Positions 51,963 to 63,537 of a stretch of 64,000 nucleotides of DNA are shown here, in pieces. The notes under the pieces are model-generated. The model was not told where the DNA came from. It ran no database searches and was given only the letters and a program-made list of their open reading frames with translations. Position numbers and translations under genes: made by a program. Origin of the DNA: Arion vulgaris (taxonomy: Eukaryota > Mollusca > Gastropoda > Stylommatophora > Arionidae); contig CM036754.1 of assembly GCA_020796225.1 (NCBI GenBank), forward strand, positions 16,936,867 through 17,000,866, given 5' to 3'. Position 1 is the first letter of the stretch, and every line of letters starts with the position of its first letter.

Positions 51963-52073
51963 GAACATCATCAACTTCGCACCATCGACCAAGATCTACC
52001 AAAAATTTTGATGATAATGAAAATATGTAGGAATTATTTGTACCTTTCAAACCTTGAAGTATTTGGAAATATG
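51963..52073 (+). CDS. Possible orphan internal exon, 37 codons
   Basis: ATTATTTCAG precedes and GTGAGT follows an open phase-0 stretch of exactly 111 nt, EHHQLRTIDQDLPKILMIMK to LEVFGNM. I do not recognise the protein and found no partner exon with confidence. It could be chance or a decayed transposon. Confidence 0.25.
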
Positions 52074-52464
52074 GTGAGTTAGGTTAGTATTTTTTCCTGA
52101 TCAACGGACAACACGCGTTAAGGGATGTGGTCAATATCATGTCCATTATTGTTGACTTTACTGTGTTTCTCTGGTACCTAAATGAGGCTGAGTCCACCAT
52201 GCAGCCGATTAAGGTCGAAAAACTTCCCTGTAAATGGGGAATTTGAACAGGGACCACCTGTACAGGAAGCAAGTAGACTAAATACTGTGCTACCACGGTT
52301 ATTTGGAATTCTTTTAATAGTTACTTATTATTTTTCTTGGGCAGCCACTTTTCAGCGTATTCTTATCCATTTTCAACTGCCAATGTTCTTTTACATGGTC
52401 GACTTGAGCTCGGTCTACCTTGAGATCATAGATCACTGGAAAATATCAGCATATATCCATATAG

Positions 52465-52770
52465 AACTGTAATAGAAACCACAAGAATGCCGATTTTCTA
52501 TCGCGGTATCCTCTACCTGTCACGCCGGATGAATCAGAGTGTGCAACGTTTTCAGAAGATGAGGACATTGGAATCAATTCAGTTTATTTCGCACCTCCTC
52601 CTTACAGTTGTAATCTGAATGTACATACGATGGGAGCTGCTGCTAAAGAACAATCCCGCTCCTATAGTATCTCAGACGTAAGAATGTTACAGTTACAGTA
52701 TCCCACTTCTGACACCATTGTAATAGAAACCACAATAACTATATATGTCTATTTGGAATGTTGAGGCAGG
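52465..52770 (+). mobile_element. Ty3/gypsy polyprotein fragment
   Basis: HKNADFLSRYPLPVTPDE is the end of the Ty3/gypsy RNase H domain (family form: H-x-N-A-D-x-L-S-R-x-P). The frame stays open for about 100 codons into the linker before integrase, then stops. No LTR was recognised. Confidence 0.7.
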
Positions 52771-52779
52771 GTTTGGGAA

Positions 52780-53450
52780 TGCCACTATAATATTGATGAT
52801 GTTTGTCCCACTGATTTAGTGATCAGGATTGCCGGTTATTGTGGGTTTCATGTCAGGATGACCGCTGGTCATTGCTTCATGGATGAACGATAGTAATTGA
52901 TAGTGCATTCCATCTTTATCCCATATCAATACCAGTATTACAGTTGACGTTAAGACTGTACACTCGTAACACAGTGAACATAATTCATAACATATTGAAC
53001 AACTACGATTTCATTGCCTTTACATGCATTTATTTGTGTATATGAGAACCACACACACAACTACGTCCTCATCAGACCAATATGCATGTTGTTGTTTTTC
53101 TATCGTTACTAACACGTCACTCCTAACTACACAAGAACGTCATGTCTCGTAGTTATGTGCTGCACTTCTACTTAGAGAGTGCAACACATAGTCTCAACTA
53201 TATAATATCTAATTATACTACCTATCTATCTGACTAACTGTCCATTCCTCCGCTGCCACCTGGGGAGGGGACTATGACAGAACCAAAAGCTTTTAAAGCG
53301 CGGTGCGAGTCCTGTACGTTAATGCCACAGAATAAAACAAAGGATATCCTACAAATAATGGCAGCAAGCCATTTGGAAGCCATTCATAGCAAGCCGAGAA
53401 GGTTGGCGGACGAGGTTTCAATCAAACGTGGTCACTAGCAAGTAAAGGTA
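52780..53450. other. No feature recognised
   Basis: No repeat partner, splice-flanked frame or transposon coding region was found between the gypsy fragment and the S3 SINE. Confidence 0.4.
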
Positions 53451-53466
53451 TTTAAGAGAAGATGTT

Positions 53467-53667
53467 GCCCGTCTGCCCAGCGTGTTCGTAGCGCGTTGGA
53501 CTACGGGTGACTATCCTCTGTGTGTGCGGGTTCAATTCCGCGGGATGGCAGAAAAAGCCACAGATTCACCAGATTTACGGTGTTCGAGGCACCGAACCGA
53601 AGGGTTACGATGTCCATGGCACCGAAGAGTTGAAAAGCTCAAGTGCTTTTGGATCGGGAAAAAAAAA
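53467..53667 (+). mobile_element. S3 tRNA-derived SINE with 12-bp TSD
   Basis: Full plus copy from GCCCGTCTGCCCAGCGTG to its A-tail. The duplication AGAGAAGATGTT lies at 53455-53466 and 53668-53679, which defines the S3 ends. Confidence 0.93.
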
Positions 53668-53746
53668 AGAGAAGATGTTTATAAATAATGAACAAATACA
53701 CATCAAAGATGTAATAGAAATACAAATAATAGTACAAACAAACATA

Positions 53747-53910
53747 GTTCTTCTTCTTCTTTGCGTTCGTTCTTTATGACCAATTTAGATAACTTTTGTG
53801 ATATATTTGATCTTTGCCAAGAACGTGTATACGTTGCACATTGGTTTGGTAGGCCCCTAAACGCATAGACTTCTACACATTTAGGACATGTGCATCCGAT
53901 TTCAACCAAA
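53747..53910 (-). mobile_element. S2 SINE, 5'-truncated, with TSD
   Basis: The S2 tail and body are present, the head is missing. CAAACATA flanks both sides. Confidence 0.87.
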
Positions 53911-54031
53911 CAAACATATATCACGCAATATGTAAAAAGATACGGGAAACAGGAATATGGCCAAAGTAATGGGGAAAAAATCAATATTTATTTCAACACC
54001 TAAAAATGGAGACACCAAATTATGTACAAAC

Positions 54032-54194
54032 CAGTGGCGGCTCGCCATTAAGGGCCAATGGGGCCTGACCCACCAAAAATAATGTATAACGTGTATTTAT
54101 TATTTTATAAATTAAAATAACGCAACCCAAAACCATGATTTATCCGGAAAAAATGTCTGGCCCCACCAACAAAAATGATCACGAGCCGCCACTG
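54032..54194. mobile_element. M1 hAT-type MITE, 163 bp
   Basis: Ends CAGTGGCGGCTCG and CGAGCCGCCACTG are a perfect 13-bp inverted pair. The flanks are GTACAAAC and GTATTAAC. Confidence 0.82.
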
Positions 54195-54473
54195 GTATTA
54201 ACTATATAAAAGTGGCATTATTTAGCCACGCAAGTAAAATCTTACTAACATAATCATGAGAAGACTATGAAATGAGAAAAAAAAATCATCAAAATAAAGC
54301 AAGTTGGATTTAGACAAAGAACAGATGTAAACTGGACTATATATGTAACATGAGAACAATCATAGAAAAATGAGGTTCTTAAAAAAACGTACTTTCTTCT
54401 CTTTTTATTTTGTCTTAGGACTCGTAATGCATTTTCGTAGAACTATTGCATACCAATGATCTGCAGCAGCGAT

Positions 54474-54690
54474 TCTTCTTCTTCTTCTGCGTTCGCCCGA
54501 TGTGAATTCGGGTGTTAGCCATGGCGCCTGGTATGGCGCTTCTGACTGATTTGTGCGTGAAAACCTACTTTACCATTTGACTAGTGTTCCTCGCCAAGCA
54601 GGTTGTCCTTCGTCGACTTCAGAGGTACTTGAAGTTTAGATCCTCAAGTGTGATCTTGCAGCGAATTCTTAAACTCTGTGGGTTTCAGCG
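54474..54690 (-). repeat. S6 interspersed repeat
   Basis: CTTCTTCTTCTTCTGCGTTC at the left; GCGCCTGGTATGGCGCTTCT and GAGGTACTTGAAG follow. Related to 2215-2420 and 55362-55520. Confidence 0.6.
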
Positions 54691-55289
54691 TTTGTTGAAG
54701 GTTGAAGACATGCGTCTACATTATGAGTCATACAGGACAAATGTTGATATGATTACACGTCCTAATGAATAAAAAACCGATGACTGGTGTTCTACGTGTT
54801 TTGGTGAGATGAGTGTGTTTCCGGATCTCATTGAAATGCATGGCTAATCCCTAGAACTACGCAGCAGCAGATTATGATAACTGTTATAAATAAGTATCTT
54901 AAGGATTGACTTCATTGCACCTGGTTTCCCCATATGGCTACGCCCCTTTCGGCAGAGATAACATGCCATCTGCCAAGAGCATTGCAAGAAAGCAGAACTG
55001 ATCGGGCAACAATTCTAGCCCTTTTGCTGCTACATACTTTCTGAAGGCTGAGCTAAAAATAGCTTCTCTTTGTTTCTAGGTCACAAACGTGAATGTACGC
55101 CTACAGCAGTGACAGTAGCAATGTATAACGTGTTAACACGTCTTTAGCCCACAGAGGGGAGATAATAACAGACGTGTTAATGTCTTTAGAAGTGAATGGG
55201 AAAAACGTATATATACGTCCTTAGCAGCTAAAGGGCCAGGGTCTCTGAAAAATGACATGTATCTCGGTCAGGATTCGAGCCCACAACAT

Positions 55290-55520
55290 TCAGGTAGACA
55301 GGCAAACGACTTAACCACTTCGCCTTTGAGACCCCCTATTATAAATATGTGTTGCGCTGTTAAGTCTTGTGTGCGCCCGCTATGAATTCAGGGTAGTTAG
55401 GGCGCCTGGTATAGCGCTTTGATTTTGCGTAAAGGCGTGCTTTACTTATTGTCAGGGTCCCCCGACCTACAGGCGTACCTTCTCCGACATCAGAGGTGTC
55501 GCGCTGTAAAGTGTGAACGA
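55290..55520 (-). repeat. tRNA-like SINE head and S6 repeat
   Basis: GATTCGAGCCCACAACATTC ... CGACTTAACCACTTCGCC is a reversed S7-type tRNA-like head. From 55362 GCCCGCTATGAATTCAGGG to 55520 is an S6 copy. Confidence 0.5.
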
Positions 55521-55750
55521 CAGCTTGGTCTAACAAAACAAAAAAAAAAAAAAAAATATGATATAAAGACTTTTATTGTCAAGTGCCTAATTTTGTATCT
55601 CCTCTTTATTTGAGTAGCAAAGACTATTAATAGATAATCCTAATTGTTTTGTCGGACAGTAACACTTGAGATATGAGACTGTAGGGTTACATCAAGACAT
55701 GTTTCCGTCGGCGTAGCACAACCATGTGTACTAATTTGAAGCCCCACGCC

Positions 55751-56255
55751 GCCCTTGTTGCCGGAGCTCGCAAGGGGGGCATACGATAGTAATACTGCAA
55801 CCTACAAGGCATGTCGTAAGAGGCGACTTAGGTGGAGGCATAGGGAAGCTAACCTAGTGAATAAAAAGAAGTATCGTATGCGCTGACCTACTTGTAGGCG
55901 CATAACTATGTACAATCACTTTTAGGCTCAGCTCAGATCATATACAAATTACAAAGAGTGGTTTAATATGTGATCCACCAGAGTTGTTACCGGGCCCAAA
56001 TTTGGGGTGTAAAAATAGAACCACTGTTACCTGCCATGCATGTCGTAAGAGGCGACTAAGGAGGTTTGGCTGAAATCGGATGCACATGTCTTAAACGTGT
56101 AGAAGTTTAGGGGCCTACAAACCAATAGGTAACGTTCTGGCAAAGATCAAACATATCACAAAGAGTGATTAAATTGGTCGTAAAGAACGATAGCAAAGAA
56201 GAAGAAAAAGATAAGTGATCTATATGGAGCGTAAGACGAAGTAGAAGAAGAAGAA
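55751..56255 (+). mobile_element. S1 SINE split by S2
   Basis: S1 head at 55755, body to about 55977, then an S2 insertion. The S1 tail resumes near 56212 (AAGTGATCTATATGGAGCG) with GAAGAAGAAG. Confidence 0.85.
55978..56208 (+). mobile_element. S2 SINE nested in S1
   Basis: Plus copy from GTTACCGGGCCCAAATTTGG to GCAAAGAAGAAG, with some missing bases. GTGATC occurs on both sides. Confidence 0.87.
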
Positions 56256-56383
56256 GAAGAAGAGACCCCAAGATATGAGCATGTAATTAGAATTAAGACC
56301 TTGAAACTAAAAAAGAATTTGTGAATTTGGGGAACACTAAACAGCTGACATGGAGGTGGATTGGATATGTATGTCGTATGCTA

Positions 56384-56963
56384 CAGGGTGTTCAACTTAA
56401 AAGCAGCCCAGAAAAGATCAAAGCACTATCTTTCAGTTAAGAACAGGACATGTTGGACTGAATTACCACCTACACAGAATAAACCCCACACACCTACCAC
56501 ACTGTAGAAAGTGCAGTCACTCATGTGAGACAGTACAGCATATCTTGCTTGAATGTCCTGGACTACATAAAGCTAGACAAGAACTCCTCCCACCACACCC
56601 ATCTGTTCATAATACCCTTTACACTAGTCTCCCACAATTACAGAACACATGCAGATTCTACAAACTGGCATTGGCTGCCCAAGAGTGAAAACTCGCAGCT
56701 CTGGTTAGAAGAAGAAGAAGAAGAGAAAAGCTGCCTGTGAATGGAGCTAATCTGGCATATATGTATGGAAATGAAAGGTTCAGTTATGACGTAGTATAGG
56801 TCAAGGTTGTGTGACGGTATGCAATTGTAGTGGGAAGGGGCGATGAACACATGTGACGTAGGACGAGCTAGTCAGAACCGGTTTAAATAATTAAATACAA
56901 CTCAATGCTGTACCTGGCAACATTCGAATTGTCAATTGGGCTGCAATTATCTTGAACACCCTG
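56384..56963. mobile_element. Mariner-type MITE carrying a nested LINE
   Basis: Ends CAGGGTGTTCAACTTAAAAG and TTGAACACCCTG. It is the reverse of the 4674-4932 copy, apart from a 317-bp insertion close to its left end. Confidence 0.87.
56409..56725 (+). mobile_element. L-A LINE 3' fragment nested in the MITE, with TSD
   Basis: LRTGHVGLNYHLHRINPTHL, then CRKCSHSCETVQHILLECPG, the zinc-knuckle tail after RNase H. It ends in GAAGAAGAAGAAGAAGAG. The target duplication AAAAGCAGCC / AAAAGCTGCC lies at 56399-56408 and 56726-56735. Confidence 0.92.
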
Positions 56964-56964
56964 T

Positions 56965-57140
56965 TCAATTGGCTAGGACAGATCTCCGATGGACAGCGGA
57001 TGGGAAGAGAAGACATGGACGCCCAAAGGAAACATGAAGAACTTTGAGAGAGTTGAGAGTGTGGCCTGACGTGGGAGACGGTTGGTAGAAAAGCAGCAGA
57101 AGAGCAACAGTGGAAGTCTCTTGTGGAAGCCTTGTGTGTC
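56965..57140 (+). mobile_element. LINE C-terminal fragment
   Basis: RWTADGKRRHGRPKETWRT and, one frame over, EEQQWKSLVEALCVTRDTKR, the C-terminus of an RTE-like protein. The 30-bp array starts at its stop region. Confidence 0.72.
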
Positions 57141-59165
57141 ACTCGGGACACAAAGAGGATATGATAGAAACAGCGGACACAAAGAGGAAAATAGATAGAA
57201 ACAGCGGACACAAAGAGGATATTGATAGAAACAGCGTACACAAAGAGGATATTGATAGAAGACAGCGACACAAAGAGAATATAGATAGAAACAGCGGACA
57301 CGAAGAGGATATAGATAGAAACAGCGGACACGAAGAGGATATAGATAGAAACAGCGGACACAAGAGAATATAGATAGAAACAGCGGACACAAAGAGGATA
57401 TAGATAGACTCAGCAGACACAAAGAGGATATAGATAGACTCAGCGGACACAAAGAGAATATAGATAGAAACAGCGGACACAAAGAGAATATATATAGAAA
57501 CAGCAGACACAAAGAGGATATATATAGAAACAGCGGACACAAAGAGGATATAGATAGAAACAGCGGACACAAAGAGGATATATATAGAAACAGCGGACAC
57601 AAAGAGGATATATATAGAAACAGCGGACACAAAGAGGATATAGATAGAAACAGCGGACACAAAGAGAATATATATAGAAACAGCGGACACAAGAGATATA
57701 TATAGAAACAGCAGACACAAAAGGATATAGATAGAAACAGGGACACAAGAGGATATAGATAGAAACAGCGGACACAAAGAGGATATAGATAGAAACAGCG
57801 GACACAAAGAGAATATATATAGAAACAGCTGACACAAAGAGGATATAGATAGAAACAGTAGACACAGAGAGGATATAGATAGAAACAGCGGACACAAAGG
57901 ATATGATGAAACAGCGGACACAAGAGGATATAGATGAAACACGGACACAAAGAGGATATAGATAGAAACAGCGGATCAAAGAGGATATAGATAGAAACAG
58001 TACACGAAGAGATATTGATAGAAACAGCAGACACAAAGAGGATATAGATAGAAACAGCAGACACAAAGAGGATATTGATAGAAACAGCAGACACAAAGAG
58101 AATATAGATAGAAACAGCAGACACAGAGAGGATATAGATAGACCCAGCAGACACAGAAGGAATTGATAGATAGACCCAGACACGAGAGATTTGATAGAAA
58201 CAGCAGACACAAGAGATAAGATGAAACAGCAGACACAAAGAGGATATTGATAGAAACAGCAGACACAAAGAGGATATAGATAGAAACAGCAGACACAAAG
58301 AGGATATTGATAGAAACAGCAGACACAAAGAGGATATAGATAGAAACAGCAGACACAGAGAGGATATTGATAGATAGACCCAGCAGACACAGAGAGGATA
58401 TTGATAGAAACAGCAGACACAGAGAGGATATAGATAGACCCAGCAGACACAAAGAGGATATAGATAGAAACAGCAGACACAAAGAGGATATTGATAGAAA
58501 CAGCAGACACAGAGAGGATATAGATAGAAACAGCAGACACAAAGAGGATATTGATAGAAACAGCAGACACAGAGAGGATATAGATAGAAACAGCAGACAC
58601 AAAGAGAATATAGATAGAAACAGCAGACACAGAGAGGATATAGATAGAAACAGCAGACACAAAGATAATATAGATAGAAACAGCAGACACAAAGAGATAT
58701 AGATAGAAACAGCAGACACAAAGAGGATATTGATAGAAACAGCAGACACAGAGAGGATATAGATAGAAACAGCAGACACAAAGAGAATATAGATAGAAAC
58801 AGCAGACACAAAGAGGATATAGATAGAAACAGCAGACACAAAGAGGATATAGATAGAAACAGCAGACACAAAGAGAATATAGATATAAACAGCAGACACA
58901 AAGAGAATATAGATAGAAACAGCAGACACAAAGAGGATATAGATAGAAACAGCAGACACAAAGAGAATATAGATAGAAACAGCAGACACAGAGAGGATAT
59001 TGATAGAAACAGCAGACACAAAGAGAATATAGATAGAAACAGCGGACACAAAGAGAATATAGATAGAAACAGCAGACACAAAGAGAATATAGATAGAAAC
59101 AGCAGACACAAAGAGAATATAGATAGAAACAGCAGACACAGAGAGGATATTGATAGATAGAAATA
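57140..59165. repeat. 30-bp minisatellite, about 67 copies
   Basis: The unit is ACAAAGAGGATATAGATAGA plus AACAGCAGAC. Copies left of about 57,900 mostly have GCGGAC, those to the right GCAGAC. Deletion-rich patches lie at 57,690-57,970 and 58,150-58,230. All three minus-strand frames of the unit lack stops. Confidence 0.96.
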
Positions 59166-59281
59166 GCGCACAATCCAAAGAAAAGAATACAAACTTACAA
59201 CAAATCCATGAAGGGAAGACAAATTAGTCAGAAAGATAAACCGCACTGTTAATCCGATTTGTTGTCAGTAAATAGCCAATT

Positions 59282-59378
59282 TGGAGGGAGCTGCAGGAGA
59301 TAGCTAGAGATAGGAAGACTTGGCATGAGTTGGTTGAGGGCCTATGCCCCAACCCGGGTAAAAGGCAAAGAGAGAGAG
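59282..59378 (+). mobile_element. 5'-truncated RTE-like LINE (97 bp) with TSD
   Basis: Only the last 97 bp of the 16952-20138 LINE type, with GA tail. AAATAGCCAATT lies at 59270-59281 and 59379-59390. Confidence 0.9.
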
Positions 59379-59439
59379 AAATAGCCAATTAAACTAATGA
59401 ATACTGTTTAACTATATGAAGCTGATTACTACATACTGC

Positions 59440-59698
59440 GCCCGTGTGTTGTCGGGGCTTGTAAGGGGAGTAAAGAATAGTAATAATGCGACCTACAAGG
59501 CAGGTCGTAAGAGACGATTGATGTAGGCCTTAGGGATGCTACCGTAGTAAATAAAAAGCAGAGCAGAAATCGGATGTACTGGCCGACTTGTAGGTGCATA
59601 ACTGGCACAACGTACAAACGTCTTTAGACTCAGATGACATATAAATCACAAGGAGTGGTTAACATGTGGTCGATATGGAGAGTGCGAAGAAGAGGAAG
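59440..59698 (+). mobile_element. S1 SINE
   Basis: Full plus copy from CCCGTGTGTTGTCGGGGCTT to GGAGAGTGCGAAGAAGAGG. Confidence 0.87.
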
Positions 59699-59699
59699 A

Positions 59700-60340
59700 T
59701 TTCACATTGGACGAACATGAAGTACTTGTACTTTTGAAACTTGACTTAAACATTGTACGTCAACATCACAAAGACCACCACGATGACTTATGTATTTGTG
59801 AATTAACGTTACAGAATAATTAAAAACATTAAACTCGCACTTCTAGCATTACATTAAATAGTTTTACAATCGAACCAAATTACAGCAGCAATACATTGAA
59901 TTAACGACACTCATGTCCCTTTGCTGCACCATCATTTTACTCAAGTCCATTTCAAAATGAACTAACACATAAACAAGCAATTTATAACAGTACTTTCTCT
60001 CACGTATTACCAAGATCACACAGAAGCAATACTTTTAACTTCAAACGTCAGTGAAACATTCATAACCATCATCAGGTGCCATTTCTGTATCAAAGGTTGG
60101 GTGTAATACCTCTCTAACATCCTATGTTTCTAGTCTTGATGTTGCACTCTGCAGTCGTCTGTAATTTTGCCATCCCTTGATGTTTACCTCCCACTTGCGT
60201 CTTAGTCCGTCTCCTGTTATCCGCTTTTCATCCTTCCCAACAAATACCCTTTAGATCAGTGTGCTACATATCTTCATGTGTCAGAAATAACTTATTTATT
60301 TGATTTATATTTCCTGAAGTAATTCTTTCTTGATTACTTA
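59700..60340. other. No feature recognised
   Basis: AT-rich sequence without a recognisable gene or repeat partner. Confidence 0.4.
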
Positions 60341-60344
60341 TCTT

Positions 60345-60745
60345 CTTATCTTATCTTAACCACATTTGCCGTGAAGCGTCGTGGGAGAAATTAGTTTCCT
60401 ATCTTGTGCCAGGTGTGTTGCGCTTGACGTTGTCAGTCCATGCTTTCGCAGGGACTCTGAGATGTTATCTATCCATCTTGTTCTTGGCCTGCCTCGTGCT
60501 CTGCGCCCTGAGTGTCGATTATTATAGGCACGTGATGGTAGTAAATGTGGTTCCATTCTCATTAAATGGCCGAACCACTTGAATCTTTGCTTCTCGATGT
60601 ACTGTATGCATGGTATAGTACCAACGATGCTTCTGATATTCTCGTTTCTCACTCTATCTCGCCTTGTAACGTTGACAGCTTTTCGTAGACATCTCATTTC
60701 ACATGTTGTAATCTTTCTTTCTTGTGTCTTAGTCAGGGGCCATGT
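60345..60745 (-). mobile_element. L-C LINE 3' end
   Basis: The minus frame 60697-60356 encodes 113 codons: MRCLRKAVNVTRRDRVRNEN, KQRFKWFGHLMRMEPHLLPS, RARGRPRTRWIDNISESLRK. It ends near (AAGAT)n. A full C-terminus of an RTE-like protein. Confidence 0.87.
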
Positions 60746-60924
60746 TCTTGATTACTAGTTTTTCTAAAACGTCTTGATTTGTTTGTTTTTCTTTCCATGT
60801 AATATGACCTATTCTTCTGTATATTTACACATAAAAAGCCACATTTCTATGTTACAAATGTTTTTCCATGTTTCTGAGCCAAACAAAAATATATAGACAA
60901 TATAATAAATAATAACATTTCCCG

Positions 60925-61062
60925 TACCTTTTTAGGCCTTATGGTATGAAGTCACTTCACTTCCCATTGCTAGCTCATAGTGTACAGGAGGTAGAAGGGC
61001 CAATTCCTTTCCTCGCGTGTGGATCGTCAAGTGTGGATTGAACCCACAACCCTCGACCCAAA
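60925..61062 (-). repeat. tRNA-like SINE, truncated against S1
   Basis: Reversed B-box-like GTGGATTGAACCCACAACCC with CGTGTGGATCGTC upstream. It meets a 5'-truncated S1 copy at 61063. Confidence 0.5.
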
Positions 61063-61278
61063 GACTGCGACCTACAGGGCATGTCGTAAGAGGCGACTGA
61101 GGTAGAACCTAGGCAAGCTACCCTATTAAATAAAAAGCATCGAAGAAATCGGATATGCTGGTCTACTTGTAGGTGCATAGCTGGCACAACGTGCACTCGC
61201 TCTTAGGCTCAGACCACATACAAATCACACCAGAGTGGTTAACAAGTGGTCGATATGGAGCGTTAGAAGAAGAAGAAG
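61063..61278 (+). mobile_element. S1 SINE, 5'-truncated
   Basis: It begins within the module (ACTGCGACCTACAGGGCATG) and runs to GGAGCGTTAGAAGAAGAAG. Confidence 0.85.
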
Positions 61279-61797
61279 ACAAAACCACAATTACATTAAA
61301 TACGCTGATCCTTATTTTTATCAGGCAAGGGAGACAGCTACAGTAATAGCCATATGCTTGAAAATAAGGGGAAAATGTGGAAGATTGCTGAAGATAATAC
61401 GCCCTACTTCCAACAGACGAAGATATCATCTGTAACTTCTACAAACAGAAACCTGACAAGTGTTTGCAACATTGCGAAACTAGGGCACATTAACGAAGCC
61501 AAGATGGCTTCTTGAATCCGTAGTACAAACTTAGATTCAGATCGCAGCCACGAAAAGATGAAACGCAAATTTCAAAGGCACTCAAAAGTGACAAGAAACT
61601 TAAAACAAGAAGGAAAGAAAATAGCATAAACAAGCAAGAATGTACACAAATGTTGTGAGAAACGACAACTATAAACAGCTGTCATCTGGCGAAATATTTA
61701 TATCAAGATGACAGAACTAAGTGTAGCGTAGAGAGTAGTTCTCAAAATAAGCTAGTGTGATTCAGAGCTGACCCCATCATTCAGTTATCATTTATAT

Positions 61798-62003
61798 ATT
61801 TTTTTCCCCATCCAGAAGCACTTGAGCTTTTCAGCTCTTCGGCTCGGTGCCATGGACATCGTTACCCTTCGGTTCGGTGCCACGAACACCGTAAATCTGG
61901 GGAATCTGTGGCTTTTACTACCATCCCGCTGAATTGAACCCGCACACACAGAGGGATAATCACCCGTAGTCCAACGCGCTACGAACACGCTGGGCAGACG
62001 GGC
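61798..62003 (-). mobile_element. S3 tRNA-derived SINE with 12-bp TSD
   Basis: Full minus copy. TATCATTTATAT lies at 61786-61797 and 62004-62015. Confidence 0.93.
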
Positions 62004-62015
62004 TATCATTTATAT

Positions 62016-62200
62016 GAGGACTATTATCACAGCATTCCGGACATGTCCATTGATACTCCGATCTCCGTCTCAACAAATCCAGCAGCGTCCAGCGGCCCAA
62101 CACGCCAGTTCGATGTTGATTAATCAATCTCTTTGCATATTTAGTATGTCGTTCTTTACGAGATACATCAATATTGACACCCATCTCTCTCAATCCCACG
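62016..62200 (-). mobile_element. L-G LINE 3' end
   Basis: REMGVNIDVSRKERHTKYAK and GRWTLLDLLRRRSEYQWTCP match the end of the L-G copy at 31340-31560. Confidence 0.8.
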
Positions 62201-62554
62201 TCAAATTCTTAGAAGATCAAATCAAGTAAGAAATAAAAAGAAATAACAAATATTTTTGTCTATCTATTTATCTATTCTCTAATCCTGATTTGCCTCAAAG
62301 CGTCAGGTTGAAAAAAATAGACACCTGGGGCGAGTCTATCTTTGCACCTAGTCTTTCTTTCTCTTCTTCAATCCTGATTTGCCTCACAGCTTCAGGGTAA
62401 GTAAAGACTACACAAATATTTTTTGTCATTGCTAGAAAGGAAAGAGACCAAGCGCCACTGAATCACTGAAGAATAAGATGATGATGCCAGTGACATTTCC
62501 GGAGTTGTAAAGTGTGGTGAGAAAAAACAATTATGTATATAATATTTATATGCT

Positions 62555-62900
62555 TATATATTATAAGTGAGAAACATGGACATATAAGAAGGCAGTGGAA
62601 ACATATGATTATGAATATAAACACTACAGATGAGTCCTTCGAATACAATGAACAGAGTAGAAAACAAATATATCTATCCAGGAAAAAATTCAAAATCAAA
62701 GGAAACTGGCTGATACTATAAATCAGAATGAGAAAATTAAATTATTTCGGACAGATCAAAATATACGAGGGGTTGGATAAGAGCATTATAGAAGGTGGCA
62801 TTCCTGCAAGAGGAAAAAAGGAAGACCATGGAGAAGATGGATTCAGGATGTAATTGATGATTTGAGCACAACGCCTCCAGAGGCGAGACATCTAGCCTAT

Positions 62901-62938
<38 letters not shown>

Positions 62939-62995
62939 TTCAGAAAGACTATTCGATTTGCAAAATTTCTCTCAGGAAAAGTTATTTGATAACGT
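62555..62995 (+). mobile_element. L-E LINE C-terminal fragment
   Basis: It parallels 49073-49420 (GAGTCCTTCGAATAC, GGAAGACCATGGAGAAGATG, GATTCAGGATGTAA), with a (GA)n tract at 62896-62934. Confidence 0.78.
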
Positions 62996-63378
62996 TGATG
63001 CTTACATATAACAACGAATATAACATAACATTTCCCTCCAACTAATTCTGTATATGAAAATGTAGATCAGACCAGCATTATAAAGGAGTCTTTATCATGA
63101 AAAACTGAGAACCGTTGCTTTGTCTGATAATCAATGGAGCAGATCGCAAGCACTAATCAAACCATTAAACTTCAGATGGCGTTAGTAAACTTAAAAGCTG
63201 TACCACTTTTCAGGGAAACATTCAAAGAGTTTCAAACATAACTTCAACATCGTATAACGTAATGTTGCATTAGTTCACGAGTGTGGAGTACATGTACTTT
63301 GATGAGATGTATGGTTTTCCAATCTCTTGGTTATTTACCTACATCTACTAGTTACAATTTTCCTGGTATTTTTCCTTG

Positions 63379-63537
63379 AATGAGTATATATCAATTTTTG
63401 TTGAATCTGAGTATATATCAATTTTTGTTGAATCTGAGTATATATCAATTTTTGTTGAATCTGAGTATATATCAATTTTTGTTGAATCTGAGTATATACC
63501 AATTTTTGTTGAATCTGAGTATATATCAATTTTTGTT
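63379..63537. repeat. 27-bp minisatellite, six copies
   Basis: The unit is TGAGTATATATCAATTTTTG plus TTGAATC. Confidence 0.95.

Noticed and set aside
52182..52472. Plus-strand ORF of 96 codons as an exon next to 51963-52073
   Set aside because: An acceptor-like TTTTCTTGGGCAG is present, but the phase needed from the upstream candidate gives an early stop.
58367..58702. Plus-strand ORF of 111 codons (HKEDIDRNSR repeats)
   Set aside because: It is another frame of the same 30-bp array.
57140..59165. CRISPR array
   Set aside because: The repeats are contiguous with no unique spacers, and the sequence is a spliced eukaryotic genome.
56973..59246. Minus-strand ORF of 757 codons, with overlapping ones of 577, 400 and 269
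   Set aside because: All come from the 30-bp tandem unit, which lacks stops in every minus frame. The translations are periodic decapeptides with no start context, splice sites or domain.
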